Made by a program: the position numbers and the translations under genes. Shown piece after piece: positions 9,595 to 17,213 of a stretch of DNA of 64,000 nt (positions are counted from its first letter, which is position 1; the number at the start of each line of letters is the position of its first letter). Under the pieces are notes generated by a model, which saw nothing but the letters and a program-made list of their open reading frames with translations, was not told where the DNA came from and did not search any database. This DNA comes from Pseudohoeflea suaedae (GTDB lineage: Bacteria; Pseudomonadota; Alphaproteobacteria; Rhizobiales; Rhizobiaceae): contig NZ_SMSI01000001.1 of the NCBI RefSeq assembly GCF_004354915.1, forward strand, positions 1,798,001 through 1,862,000, written 5' to 3'.

Positions 9595-9611
9595 TTTAGA
9601 ATTGTTCGAAA
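9595..9611 (+). promoter_or_regulatory. Irr-type iron control element (ICE box)
   Basis: TTTAGAATTGTTCGAAA matches the ICE consensus TTTAGAA-N3-TTCTAAA at 13 of 14 defined positions. It sits at the predicted start of suf transcription, where a bound Irr would block RNA polymerase. Irr is the haem-responsive Fur-family regulator of Rhizobiales. The site is read directly; the regulation is inferred. Confidence 0.7.
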
Positions 9612-9729
9612 CTGTGTGGTTTCGATGGATCGCTGGTGTCATAGGACATCGGGGTCGGAAAATTCAAGAAAAATGCGAATCTGTCCGGCCGGAACCGCCC
9701 CGCCGGACCCCATGGAACGCTAGAGGACA

Positions 9730-10896
9730 ATGGACAGGCAGCGAGCTTACCTCGACTATAATGCCACCGCGCCGCTTTTGCCGGCCGCGCGCGAGGCCAT
9801 GGTCGCGGCACTCGACATGCCGGGCAATCCCTCGTCGGTCCATGCAGAAGGCCGTGCTGCACGTGAAGTGGTCGCCAGAGCCCGCGAGGCCGTCGCCCGT
9901 CTTTGCGGTGCCGCGCCGGCCAATGTCATCTTGACGTCCGGCGCCACGGAAGCGGCCTGCCATGTGCTGACACCCGACTACCGCATGGGCCGCGCGTCGG
10001 TGCGGATCGAGACGCTTTTCATCGGCGCGACCGAACATCCCTGTGTGCTGCGCGGTGGACGTTTTCCCGCCGAGGCCGTCAGGACGCTGGCGGTCGATGC
10101 AGATGGCGTGATCGACCTCGAGGCTGCTCGTACGGCCATCGCCGGACGCGGAGAAGGGCAGTTCATGCTCGCCCTGCAGCTCGCCAACAGCGAGACCGGT
10201 GTTGTCCAGCCGGTGCGCCGGATGGCGGACATCGTTCATTCGGCCGGCGGCGTGATGGTTGTCGATGCCGTGCAGGCCGCCGGGCGTCTGCCGATCGACA
10301 TCGAAGCGCTCGGCGCCGATTTCCTGTTCGTCTCCGCCCACAAGATCGGCGGCCCCAAGGGGATCGGTGCGCTGGTCAGCCGCGGCGAGACATTCATGCC
10401 CGCGCCGCTCATTCATGGCGGCGGTCAGGAAAAGAGCCATCGTGCCGGAACCGAGAATCTGCCGGGCATTGCGGGCTTCGGGGCCGCTGCCGAGGCCGCG
10501 ATCGAAGCGCTTCCGGCCATGCCCGATCTCGCTTCCCGCCGCGACATGCTCGAGGCCTGGATGCGGCAGACGGCTCCCGACGTCGTCTTTCACGGCGCGC
10601 GCGTGGAGCGGCTGGCCAATACCAGCTATGTCTCGCTGCCGGGTCTGAAGGCCGAGACGGCCCAGATCGCCTTCGACATGGAAGGCGTCGCCGTTTCCGC
10701 CGGCTCGGCCTGCTCGTCCGGAAAGGTGGGCGTGAGCCATGTGCTCAAGGCCATGGGCGCGGACGCCGATCTCGGCGCCGTGCGCATCAGCCTCGGTCCG
10801 GGAACGCAACAAGAGGATGTGATCGCCTTCCAGAAGGCGTTCGAGAAGCTCAATGCCCGCCGGCTATCCCGGCTTGCGGGACAAAACGCCGCCTGA
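9730..10896 (+). CDS. cysteine desulfurase, IscS/NifS-like (first suf operon gene)
   Basis: 388 aa PLP enzyme that takes sulfur from cysteine for Fe-S cluster assembly. YLDYNATAPL opens the fold, TEHPCVL carries the PLP-stacking histidine region, SAHKIGGPKG puts the Schiff-base lysine at 205, and SAGSACSSGK gives the persulfide cysteine near 328. The start ATG 9730 follows AGAGGAC. It is the class often called sufS2 in rhizobial suf operons, distinct from the SufS at 14877. The gap to sufB (155 nt) contains a terminator-like hairpin. Confidence 0.93.
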   Translation: MDRQRAYLDYNATAPLLPAAREAMVAALDMPGNPSSVHAEGRAAREVVARAREAVARLCGAAPANVILTSGATEAACHVLTPDYRMGRASVRIETLFIGATEHPCVLRGGRFPAEAVRTLAVDADGVIDLEAARTAIAGRGEGQFMLALQLANSETGVVQPVRRMADIVHSAGGVMVVDAVQAAGRLPIDIEALGADFLFVSAHKIGGPKGIGALVSRGETFMPAPLIHGGGQEKSHRAGTENLPGIAGFGAAAEAAIEALPAMPDLASRRDMLEAWMRQTAPDVVFHGARVERLANTSYVSLPGLKAETAQIAFDMEGVAVSAGSACSSGKVGVSHVLKAMGADADLGAVRISLGPGTQQEDVIAFQKAFEKLNARRLSRLAGQNAA

Positions 10897-10907
10897 GGGT
10901 AAACAGG

Positions 10908-10927
10908 ACTGGAAATATCCAGTTTTT
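10908..10927 (+). terminator. terminator-like hairpin between the desulfurase gene and sufB
   Basis: ACTGGA (10908-10913), loop AATA, TCCAGT (10918-10923), then a T run to 10927. A 6-bp stem with U tract inside the operon could act as a partial terminator or attenuator separating the first desulfurase from sufB onward. Confidence 0.5.
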
Positions 10928-11051
10928 CTGCCGGAATGTCTGGCAACCTGCCCGAAGGCACCATAAGTAACGCCTGTGACGGCCCGGACGCCAGGTCCGC
11001 CACGAGCGAGCAAGCCGCCCGGCCTTGAACCGGTGAGATTGGAGTACGCCA

Positions 11052-12521
11052 ATGCCTGCAGTGCAGGAAACGATCGATCAGGTCCGCAGCATCGACGTCG
11101 ACCAGTACAAGTACGGGTTCGAGACCATGATCGAAACCGACAAGGCGCCGAAGGGCCTGTCGGAAGACATCATCCGCTTCATTTCCGCCAAGAAGGACGA
11201 GCCCGAATGGATGCTCGAATGGCGCCTGGCTGCCTATGAGCGCTGGCTGACCATGGAAGAGCCGGACTGGGCGCGCGTCGAATATCCGAAGATCGACTTC
11301 AACGACATCTACTATTATGCGGCGCCCAAGGGCACGAGCGGTCCCAAGACCATCGACGAGGTCGATCCGGAGCTTCTGGCGACCTATGAGAAGCTCGGCA
11401 TTCCGCTGCGCGAGCAGGAAATCCTGGCCGGCGTCCAGCAGTCCAAGATCGCCGTCGATGCCGTGTTCGATTCCGTTTCGGTCGTCACCACGTTCAAGAA
11501 GGAACTGGCGGCGGCCGGCGTGATCTTCATGTCGATCTCGGAAGCCATCCGCGAATATCCGGAACTGGTGAAGAAGTATCTCGGCTCGGTCGTCCCGCAG
11601 TCGGACAATTATTACGCCACGCTCAATTCGGCGGTCTTTACCGACGGCTCTTTCGTCTTCGTTCCCAAGGGCGTCCGCTGCCCGATGGAACTGTCGACCT
11701 ATTTCCGCATCAACGAAAAGAACACCGGCCAGTTCGAGCGCACGCTGATCATTGCGGAGGAGGGGGCGTACGTCTCCTATCTCGAGGGCTGCACCGCGCC
11801 GCAGCGCGACGAGAACCAGCTGCATGCGGCCGTCGTCGAACTCGTCGCGCTCGATGATGCCGAGATCAAGTATTCGACCGTGCAGAACTGGTTCCCGGGC
11901 GACAAGGAAGGCAAGGGCGGCATCTACAATTTCGTCACCAAGCGTGGCGATTGCCGTGGCGACCGTTCCAAGATCTCCTGGACCCAGGTCGAGACCGGTT
12001 CGGCGATCACCTGGAAATATCCATCCTGCATCCTGCGCGGCGACGAGAGCCAGGGCGAGTTCTACTCGATCGCCGTGTCCAACGGTTACCAGCAGATCGA
12101 TTCCGGCACCAAGATGATCCATCTCGGCAAGAACACCTCGAGCCGCATCATCTCGAAGGGCATTTCCGCCGGGAATTCGAACAACACCTATCGCGGCCAG
12201 GTTTCTGCCCATCGCAAGGCTGCCAATGCCCGCAACTTCACCCAGTGCGACTCGCTTCTGATCGGTGACCGCTGCGGTGCCCATACGGTGCCCTATATCG
12301 AGGCGAAGAACGCGTCCGCGCAGTTCGAGCACGAGGCGACCACCTCGAAGATTTCCGAGGACCAGCTGTTCTACTGCCTGGCCCGCGGCATTCCCGAGGA
12401 AGAGGCGATCGCACTGATCGTCAACGGCTTCGTCAAGGACGTCATCCAGCAGCTGCCGATGGAATTCGCCGTCGAAGCCCAGAAGCTGATCGGGATCTCG
12501 CTGGAAGGCTCTGTCGGCTGA
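11052..12521 (+). CDS. sufB: Fe-S cluster assembly scaffold protein SufB
   Basis: 489 aa, the normal SufB length. SufB forms the SufBC2D scaffold on which clusters are built in the cytoplasm. Characteristic blocks are [18 protein letters not shown] near residue 206, [18 protein letters not shown] near 236, and [21 protein letters not shown] near 395, which carries the conserved sulfur-handling cysteine. The start ATG 11052 follows GGAGTACGCCA. A 9-bp stem hairpin follows the stop. Confidence 0.97.
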   Translation: MPAVQETIDQVRSIDVDQYKYGFETMIETDKAPKGLSEDIIRFISAKKDEPEWMLEWRLAAYERWLTMEEPDWARVEYPKIDFNDIYYYAAPKGTSGPKTIDEVDPELLATYEKLGIPLREQEILAGVQQSKIAVDAVFDSVSVVTTFKKELAAAGVIFMSISEAIREYPELVKKYLGSVVPQSDNYYATLNSAVFTDGSFVFVPKGVRCPMELSTYFRINEKNTGQFERTLIIAEEGAYVSYLEGCTAPQRDENQLHAAVVELVALDDAEIKYSTVQNWFPGDKEGKGGIYNFVTKRGDCRGDRSKISWTQVETGSAITWKYPSCILRGDESQGEFYSIAVSNGYQQIDSGTKMIHLGKNTSSRIISKGISAGNSNNTYRGQVSAHRKAANARNFTQCDSLLIGDRCGAHTVPYIEAKNASAQFEHEATTSKISEDQLFYCLARGIPEEEAIALIVNGFVKDVIQQLPMEFAVEAQKLIGISLEGSVG

Positions 12522-12526
12522 TCATT

Positions 12527-12560
12527 CGGTCCGGCGGTATTCGCCGGGCCTGCCGGACCG
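12527..12560 (+). repeat. stem-loop downstream of sufB
   Basis: Perfect 9-bp inverted repeat CGGTCCGGC (12527-12535) / GCCGGACCG (12552-12560) with a 16-nt loop. No T tract follows, so it looks like an mRNA-stabilising or processing hairpin and not a terminator. Confidence 0.5.
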
Positions 12561-12623
12561 TCTCCCTCCCGCATTCCGTATCGGCTATATTGTCGGAAAC
12601 GTGGATGGTTCAGGAGGGTGAAG

Positions 12624-12782
12624 ATGGATCCGGTCAATCTGGTTTACTACGCCGTGGTTTGCGGTGGACTTGCCGCCTATGCACCGCCGATCTCGAAGGC
12701 GGCAAAGGCCGGTATCGGAATTGCAACAGGTGCCGTTTCGGCGGCACTTCTGCCCTTCCTCCACCAGCTTCTCGGCTTTTGA
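12624..12782 (+). CDS. 52-aa hydrophobic small protein inside the suf operon
   Basis: ATG 12624 to TGA 12780-12782, preceded by the strong ribosome binding site AGGAGGGTGAAG. The product starts MDPVNLVYYAVVCGGLAAYA, then PPISKAAKAG, then a second hydrophobic stretch ending in HQLLGF. It probably has two short membrane or amphipathic helices. It lies between sufB (102 nt before) and sufC (50 nt after) on the same strand. I recognise no family. The strong ribosome binding site and operon position support a real gene; conservation is untested. Confidence 0.6.
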   Translation: MDPVNLVYYAVVCGGLAAYAPPISKAAKAGIGIATGAVSAALLPFLHQLLGF

Positions 12783-12832
12783 ATTGAAGAGAAATGCGCG
12801 CCCGTGGCGCCAAACTGTCAGGATCGTTGATC

Positions 12833-13588
12833 ATGCTTGAAATCAGGAACCTTCACGCCCGTATCGCCGAAAGCGGCACCGAGATCATTCGCGGCCTGAA
12901 CCTCACCGTCAAAGCCGGTGAAGTCGCCGCCATCATGGGCCCCAACGGCTCCGGCAAGTCGACGCTGTCCTACATCCTCGCCGGCCGCGAGGACTATGAG
13001 GTCACCGAGGGCGACATTCTCTACAACGGCGAATCCATCCTCGAACTGGACCCGTCTGAACGCGCCGCCAAGGGCGTTTTCCTCGCTTTCCAGTACCCGG
13101 TCGAAATTCCCGGTGTCGCAACCATGCAGTTCCTCAAGGTCGCCATCAACGAGCAGCGCAAGGCCCGTGGCGAGGAAGAGCTGAAGACCCCGGACTTCAT
13201 GCGTCTGGTCAAGGAAAAGGCGGGCGAGCTGAAGATCGATCCGGACATGCTCAAGCGGCCGCTCAATGTCGGTTTCTCCGGTGGTGAGAAGAAGCGCGCC
13301 GAGATCCTGCAGATGAAGCTTCTCGAGCCGAAGCTCTGCGTTCTCGACGAAACCGATTCCGGCCTCGACATCGATGCGCTGAAGATCGTGTCCGACGGTG
13401 TAAACGCGCTGCGTTCGCCCGACCGCGCCATCATCGTCATCACCCACTACCAGCGCCTTCTCGAGCATATCGTGCCCGACAGCGTTCACGTCCTCTACAA
13501 GGGCCAGGTCATCCGCTCGGGCGACAAGGAACTTGCCGCCGAACTGGAAGCCAACGGCTACGCCGACATCATCGACGCGGCGGCCTGA
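12833..13588 (+). CDS. sufC: Fe-S cluster assembly ATPase SufC
   Basis: 251 aa ABC-type ATPase of the SufBCD scaffold. Walker A GPNGSGKST is near residues 38-46, SufC-type FSGGEKKRAEILQM near 145, Walker B LCVLDETDSGLDID near 167, and the switch histidine in VITHYQRLL near 204. I chose the ATG at 12833 (MLEIRNLHA), preceded by CAGGATCG, because it matches the usual SufC N-terminus; an in-frame ATG exists at 12794. sufD begins 24 nt downstream. Confidence 0.96.
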   Translation: MLEIRNLHARIAESGTEIIRGLNLTVKAGEVAAIMGPNGSGKSTLSYILAGREDYEVTEGDILYNGESILELDPSERAAKGVFLAFQYPVEIPGVATMQFLKVAINEQRKARGEEELKTPDFMRLVKEKAGELKIDPDMLKRPLNVGFSGGEKKRAEILQMKLLEPKLCVLDETDSGLDIDALKIVSDGVNALRSPDRAIIVITHYQRLLEHIVPDSVHVLYKGQVIRSGDKELAAELEANGYADIIDAAA

Positions 13589-13612
13589 GGCTCAACGATC
13601 GGAAAGATTGAC

Positions 13613-14884
13613 ATGAACATGCAAGCAAAGATCCAGCGCACGCCGGCGGAACAGGGACTGATGGATGCGTTCGACGCTCTCGTCTCCGAACTGCCCGGCG
13701 ACAGCGCTGTCACCGCCAGGCGCGATCGGCTGATGGCCGATTTCGGCGACAAGGGGCTGCCCTCGCGCCGTATCGAGGCCTGGCACTATACCGACCTGCG
13801 CACGCTGCTGCGCGCGGTTCCCGACCATCTGCCGGGCGAGACAGCCGACGAGATCGATCCGGTTCTCGCCGGTTCCCATGTCCTGCCCCTGATTGGCGGC
13901 CGCTATGTCGAGCCCCGCGAGATCGAGGGCCTGAAAGTGGCTTCGTTCCGCGACGCTCTGTCCGGAGGTACCGCGACGGAAAGCCTTGCTCCGCTGCGCG
14001 AGGACGACGTGATCGGCCGCCTCAACGGTGCGTTCGTGATGGACGGCTACACATTGACGCTGGCAGCCGGTTCTGCGCCTGAAAAGATCATGGAGCTGCA
14101 GTCGGTGCAGAACGGCGGGCAGGCCCATGGCCGCTTCCGTCTCGAGGCCGAGGCGGGGTCGCGCGCGACGTTCCTCGAACGCCATGCGGGCGGCGAGGCC
14201 AGCGGTCTCACCTCGTCGGTCAGCGAGATCGATCTCGCCGAAGGCGTCGAACTCGTCTGGATCATCGTCCAGGAACGCGGGCTCGAGGACACGCACCTGG
14301 CGCAACTGCGCGCCAAGCTCGCCGCCGACGCCAAGCTCACCGTCTATGTGATCAACATGGGTGGCAAGCTGGTGCGTCAGGAGGTCGATGTCATGGTCGA
14401 GGGCGAGGGCGCCCATTTCGACCTGCGCTCGATCAACCTGCTCGCCGGACAGAGCCATACGGACCTGACGCTGACCCTCGGTCACGTCGTGCCGAACACG
14501 ACTTCGGAAGAGATCGTTCGCAATGTCGTGCTCGATCGCGCGCGGGGCGCCTTCCAGGGCCAGATCCGCGTGGCCCGCGAAGCCCAGAAGACCGATGCGC
14601 AGATGTCCTGCAACTCGTTGCTTCTCTCCGATGACGGCGAATTCGACGCCAAGCCGGAACTCGAGATCTTTGCCGACGACGTGGTCTGCGCCCATGGTGC
14701 GACCGTCGACGATCTCGATCCCGTCCATCTGTTCTATCTCGCCGCCCGCGGCGTGCCGGAAAAGATCGCGCGTGCGCTCCTGATCAAGGGGTTTGTCGAG
14801 GAACTGCTTGACGAGCTTGACGACGAGGCGCTGTCCGACGCGCTCAGGGAGCGTGTGGAAAACTGGCTGGATGCCCATGTCTGA
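13613..14884 (+). CDS. sufD: Fe-S cluster assembly protein SufD
   Basis: 423 aa SufB paralogue that pairs with SufB and two SufC in the scaffold. The C-terminal beta-helix region contains RGAFQGQIRVAREAQKTDAQ and SCNSLLLSDDGEFDAKPELE near residues 306-350. These are followed by VCAHGATVDDLDPVHLFYLAARGV, with the conserved histidine. It sits between sufC and sufS; the sufS start overlaps its last codons. Confidence 0.95.
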   Translation: MNMQAKIQRTPAEQGLMDAFDALVSELPGDSAVTARRDRLMADFGDKGLPSRRIEAWHYTDLRTLLRAVPDHLPGETADEIDPVLAGSHVLPLIGGRYVEPREIEGLKVASFRDALSGGTATESLAPLREDDVIGRLNGAFVMDGYTLTLAAGSAPEKIMELQSVQNGGQAHGRFRLEAEAGSRATFLERHAGGEASGLTSSVSEIDLAEGVELVWIIVQERGLEDTHLAQLRAKLAADAKLTVYVINMGGKLVRQEVDVMVEGEGAHFDLRSINLLAGQSHTDLTLTLGHVVPNTTSEEIVRNVVLDRARGAFQGQIRVAREAQKTDAQMSCNSLLLSDDGEFDAKPELEIFADDVVCAHGATVDDLDPVHLFYLAARGVPEKIARALLIKGFVEELLDELDDEALSDALRERVENWLDAHV

Positions 14885-16118
14885 CCAGGCCGCAGCCCAA
14901 GGCTACGACGTCGAGGCGGTTCGCCGCGACTTCCCGATCCTGTCGCGCGAAGTCTACGGCAAGCCGCTCGTCTATCTCGATAACGGCGCCTCGGCCCAGA
15001 AGCCGCAGGCCGTCATCGACGCGATCACGCACGCCTATTCGAACGAATATGCCAACGTCCATCGCGGGCTGCATTTCCTGTCGAACGCGGCAACCGACGC
15101 CTACGAGGCCGCGCGCGAGACCGTGCGCGGTTTCCTCAATGCGCCGTCGGTCGACAACGTCATCTTCACCCGCTCGACCACCGAGGCGATCAACACGGTC
15201 GCCTACGGTTTCGGCATGCCCCATATCGGCGAGGGTGACGAGATCGTGCTCTCGATCATGGAGCACCACTCCAACATCGTGCCGTGGCACTTCATCCGCG
15301 AGCGCCAGGGTGCAAAACTCGTCTGGGCGCCTGTCGCCGATGACGGGTCTTTCGATCTGGATGCCTTCACGAAGTGCCTGAGCGAGCGCACCAGGCTCGT
15401 GGCCATCACCCACATGTCGAACGTGCTCGGCACCGTGGTTCCGGTCAAGGAAATCTGCCGCATCGCCCATGAGCGGGGCATTCCCGTGCTCGTTGACGGC
15501 AGCCAGGCCGCGGTCCACATGCCGGTCGATGTGCAGGATATCGATTGCGACTGGTACGCGGTGACCGGTCACAAGCTCTACGGTCCCTCGGGTATCGGCG
15601 TGCTTTACGGCAAGACCGATCGGTTGAAATCCATGCGTCCCTTCATGGGCGGTGGCGAGATGATCGAGGAAGTCACCGAGGAAAAGGTGACCTACAACGA
15701 TCCGCCGCACCGTTTCGAGGCCGGCACGCCGCCGATCGTTCAGGCCATAGGCCTCGGTGCAGCGCTGAAATACATGGAAGACCTCGGGCGCGAGAACATC
15801 GCGGCGCACGAGGCCGATCTCACGTCCTATGCCCGCGAACGGCTCAAGTCGGTCAATGCGCTTCGTATCATCGGCGATGCGCCGGGCAAGGGAGCCATCT
15901 TCTCCTTCGAGATCGAGGGTATCCACGCCCACGACATCTCGATGGTGATCGACCGCGCCGGCGTTGCCGTACGCGCGGGCACCCATTGCGCCCAGCCGCT
16001 CCTGAAGCGTTTCGGCGCGACCTCTACCTGCCGGGCCTCCTTCGGCCTATATAATACCCGAGCCGAGGTCGACGCGCTTGTCGATGCGCTCGACAATGCA
16101 AGAGCCTTCTTCGGCTGA
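14877..16118 (+). CDS. sufS: SufS-type cysteine desulfurase
   Basis: 413 aa PLP-dependent desulfurase/selenocysteine lyase. HHSNIVPWH is near residue 122, VTGHKLYGPSGIG carries the PLP lysine near 229, and RAGTHCAQPLLKRF carries the active cysteine near 365. The start at 14877 (MSDQAAAQ) lies within the sufD stop region; a slightly longer start exists at 14871. It is the second desulfurase in the operon and the one that normally hands sulfur to the SufBCD scaffold. A DUF59 gene follows. Confidence 0.95.
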   Translation: MSDQAAAQGYDVEAVRRDFPILSREVYGKPLVYLDNGASAQKPQAVIDAITHAYSNEYANVHRGLHFLSNAATDAYEAARETVRGFLNAPSVDNVIFTRSTTEAINTVAYGFGMPHIGEGDEIVLSIMEHHSNIVPWHFIRERQGAKLVWAPVADDGSFDLDAFTKCLSERTRLVAITHMSNVLGTVVPVKEICRIAHERGIPVLVDGSQAAVHMPVDVQDIDCDWYAVTGHKLYGPSGIGVLYGKTDRLKSMRPFMGGGEMIEEVTEEKVTYNDPPHRFEAGTPPIVQAIGLGAALKYMEDLGRENIAAHEADLTSYARERLKSVNALRIIGDAPGKGAIFSFEIEGIHAHDISMVIDRAGVAVRAGTHCAQPLLKRFGATSTCRASFGLYNTRAEVDALVDALDNARAFFG

Positions 16119-16155
16119 ACCCGCGAGCGGAATCCGCCACCCTCCGGAGTGTGAC

Positions 16156-16575
16156 ATGAGTGATACGACAACAGATCAGACTGACAACGCGGCCCCGGCC
16201 AATGACGTGAAGGCCGACGATGCGAAGGACAACGCGCCCGCCACCGCTTCCGCGATCCCGCAGGAAGAGCTGGCCCGGCTGTCCGACGACATCATCATGG
16301 CGCTCAAGACCGTCTATGACCCGGAAATACCGGCCGATATCTACGAGCTCGGCCTGATCTACAAGGTCGACATCGAGGATGACCGCTCGGTGAAGATCGC
16401 CATGACCCTGACGGCCCCCGGTTGTCCGGTGGCAGGCGAGATGCCGGGATGGGTCGAAAACGCGGTCGGGACCGTGGAAGGCGTTTCCGGCGTCGAGGTC
16501 GAAATGACCTTCGATCCGCCCTGGACGCCCGATCGCATGTCGGAAGAGGCACAGGTCGCCATCGGCTGGTACTGA
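16156..16575 (+). CDS. DUF59/MIP18-family SUF assembly protein (SufT-like)
   Basis: 139 aa. An acidic, low-complexity N-terminus (about 35 residues) precedes a DUF59 domain with LKTVYDPEIPADIYELGLIYKV near residue 58. TAPGCPVAGEMPGWVE, with the conserved cysteine, lies near 93. Such proteins are linked to Fe-S maturation. The ATG 16156 follows CTCCGGAGTG. Its position between sufS and sufA matches the rhizobial order. Confidence 0.9.
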   Translation: MSDTTTDQTDNAAPANDVKADDAKDNAPATASAIPQEELARLSDDIIMALKTVYDPEIPADIYELGLIYKVDIEDDRSVKIAMTLTAPGCPVAGEMPGWVENAVGTVEGVSGVEVEMTFDPPWTPDRMSEEAQVAIGWY

Positions 16576-16692
16576 GGGCTGTCGGGCAGGGGAACTTGCT
16601 GCCAGCCACGTCTCGCCTTACATTGGTGGTCCACACTGTTGGACAATCTCGAAGCGGCGGACCTTGAACCCGCCTGCGGAAGGAGAATGAGA

Positions 16693-17085
16693 ATGGCATT
16701 CGAAATCATGACCCTGACGGACGCTGCAGCTGAGCGTGTCCGCCAGATCGTGAACACCGCCAAGGAGCCGGCAACCGGCATCCGCGTGGGCATCAAGAAG
16801 GGTGGCTGCGCCGGCATGGAATACACCGTCGACCTCGTCGACGAGGCCGGGGACAAGGATGATCGCGTCGAGCGGGACGGTGCGACCGTCTATGTCGCTC
16901 CCGAGGCGACGCTCTACCTTCTCGGCACGCAGATGGATTTCGAGGTCACGCGACTTCGCTCGGGTTTCGTTTTCAACAATCCGAACCAGACGTCCGCCTG
17001 CGGCTGCGGCGAATCGGTGGAGTTGAAGCCCGCAGACCTGGCGCGCCTTGCCGAGCAGGGCGATCCGGTTGTTCGCAATAACTGA
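16693..17085 (+). CDS. sufA: A-type Fe-S cluster carrier SufA/IscA family
   Basis: 130 aa A-type carrier that delivers clusters to target proteins. The three ligand cysteines are visible: C39 in KKGGCAGMEY, and C103 and C105 in ACGCGESV. ATG 16693 is preferred because AGGAG (16681-16685) lies 7 nt upstream; the ATG at 16687 would be only 1 nt away. It is the last gene of the suf operon; 128 nt separate it from tamA. Confidence 0.94.
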   Translation: MAFEIMTLTDAAAERVRQIVNTAKEPATGIRVGIKKGGCAGMEYTVDLVDEAGDKDDRVERDGATVYVAPEATLYLLGTQMDFEVTRLRSGFVFNNPNQTSACGCGESVELKPADLARLAEQGDPVVRNN

Positions 17086-17168
17086 CGCGCGGCCCCCGGT
17101 GTATCGAAAAAGTTGGAATAATTGATCGATCGCCGGGCGCTAACCCTTTCCAAATCATTACGGACCAC

Positions 17169-17185
17169 TTTAGAATTGTTCAGAT
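17169..17185 (+). promoter_or_regulatory. ICE-like sequence upstream of tamA
   Basis: TTTAGAATTGTTCAGAT shares its first 13 bases exactly with the suf ICE box, but its right arm is degraded (TTCAGAT against TTCTAAA). It lies 29 nt before the tamA start. It may be a weak or half Irr site, or chance. Confidence 0.3.
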
Positions 17186-17213
17186 GCCGTTCACTGGTGT
17201 CTGCTAGAGTGGA

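Noticed and set aside
9500-9730. RirA (IRO) box TGA-N9-TCA at suf
   Set aside because: No match found by eye; the visible iron signal is the ICE box.
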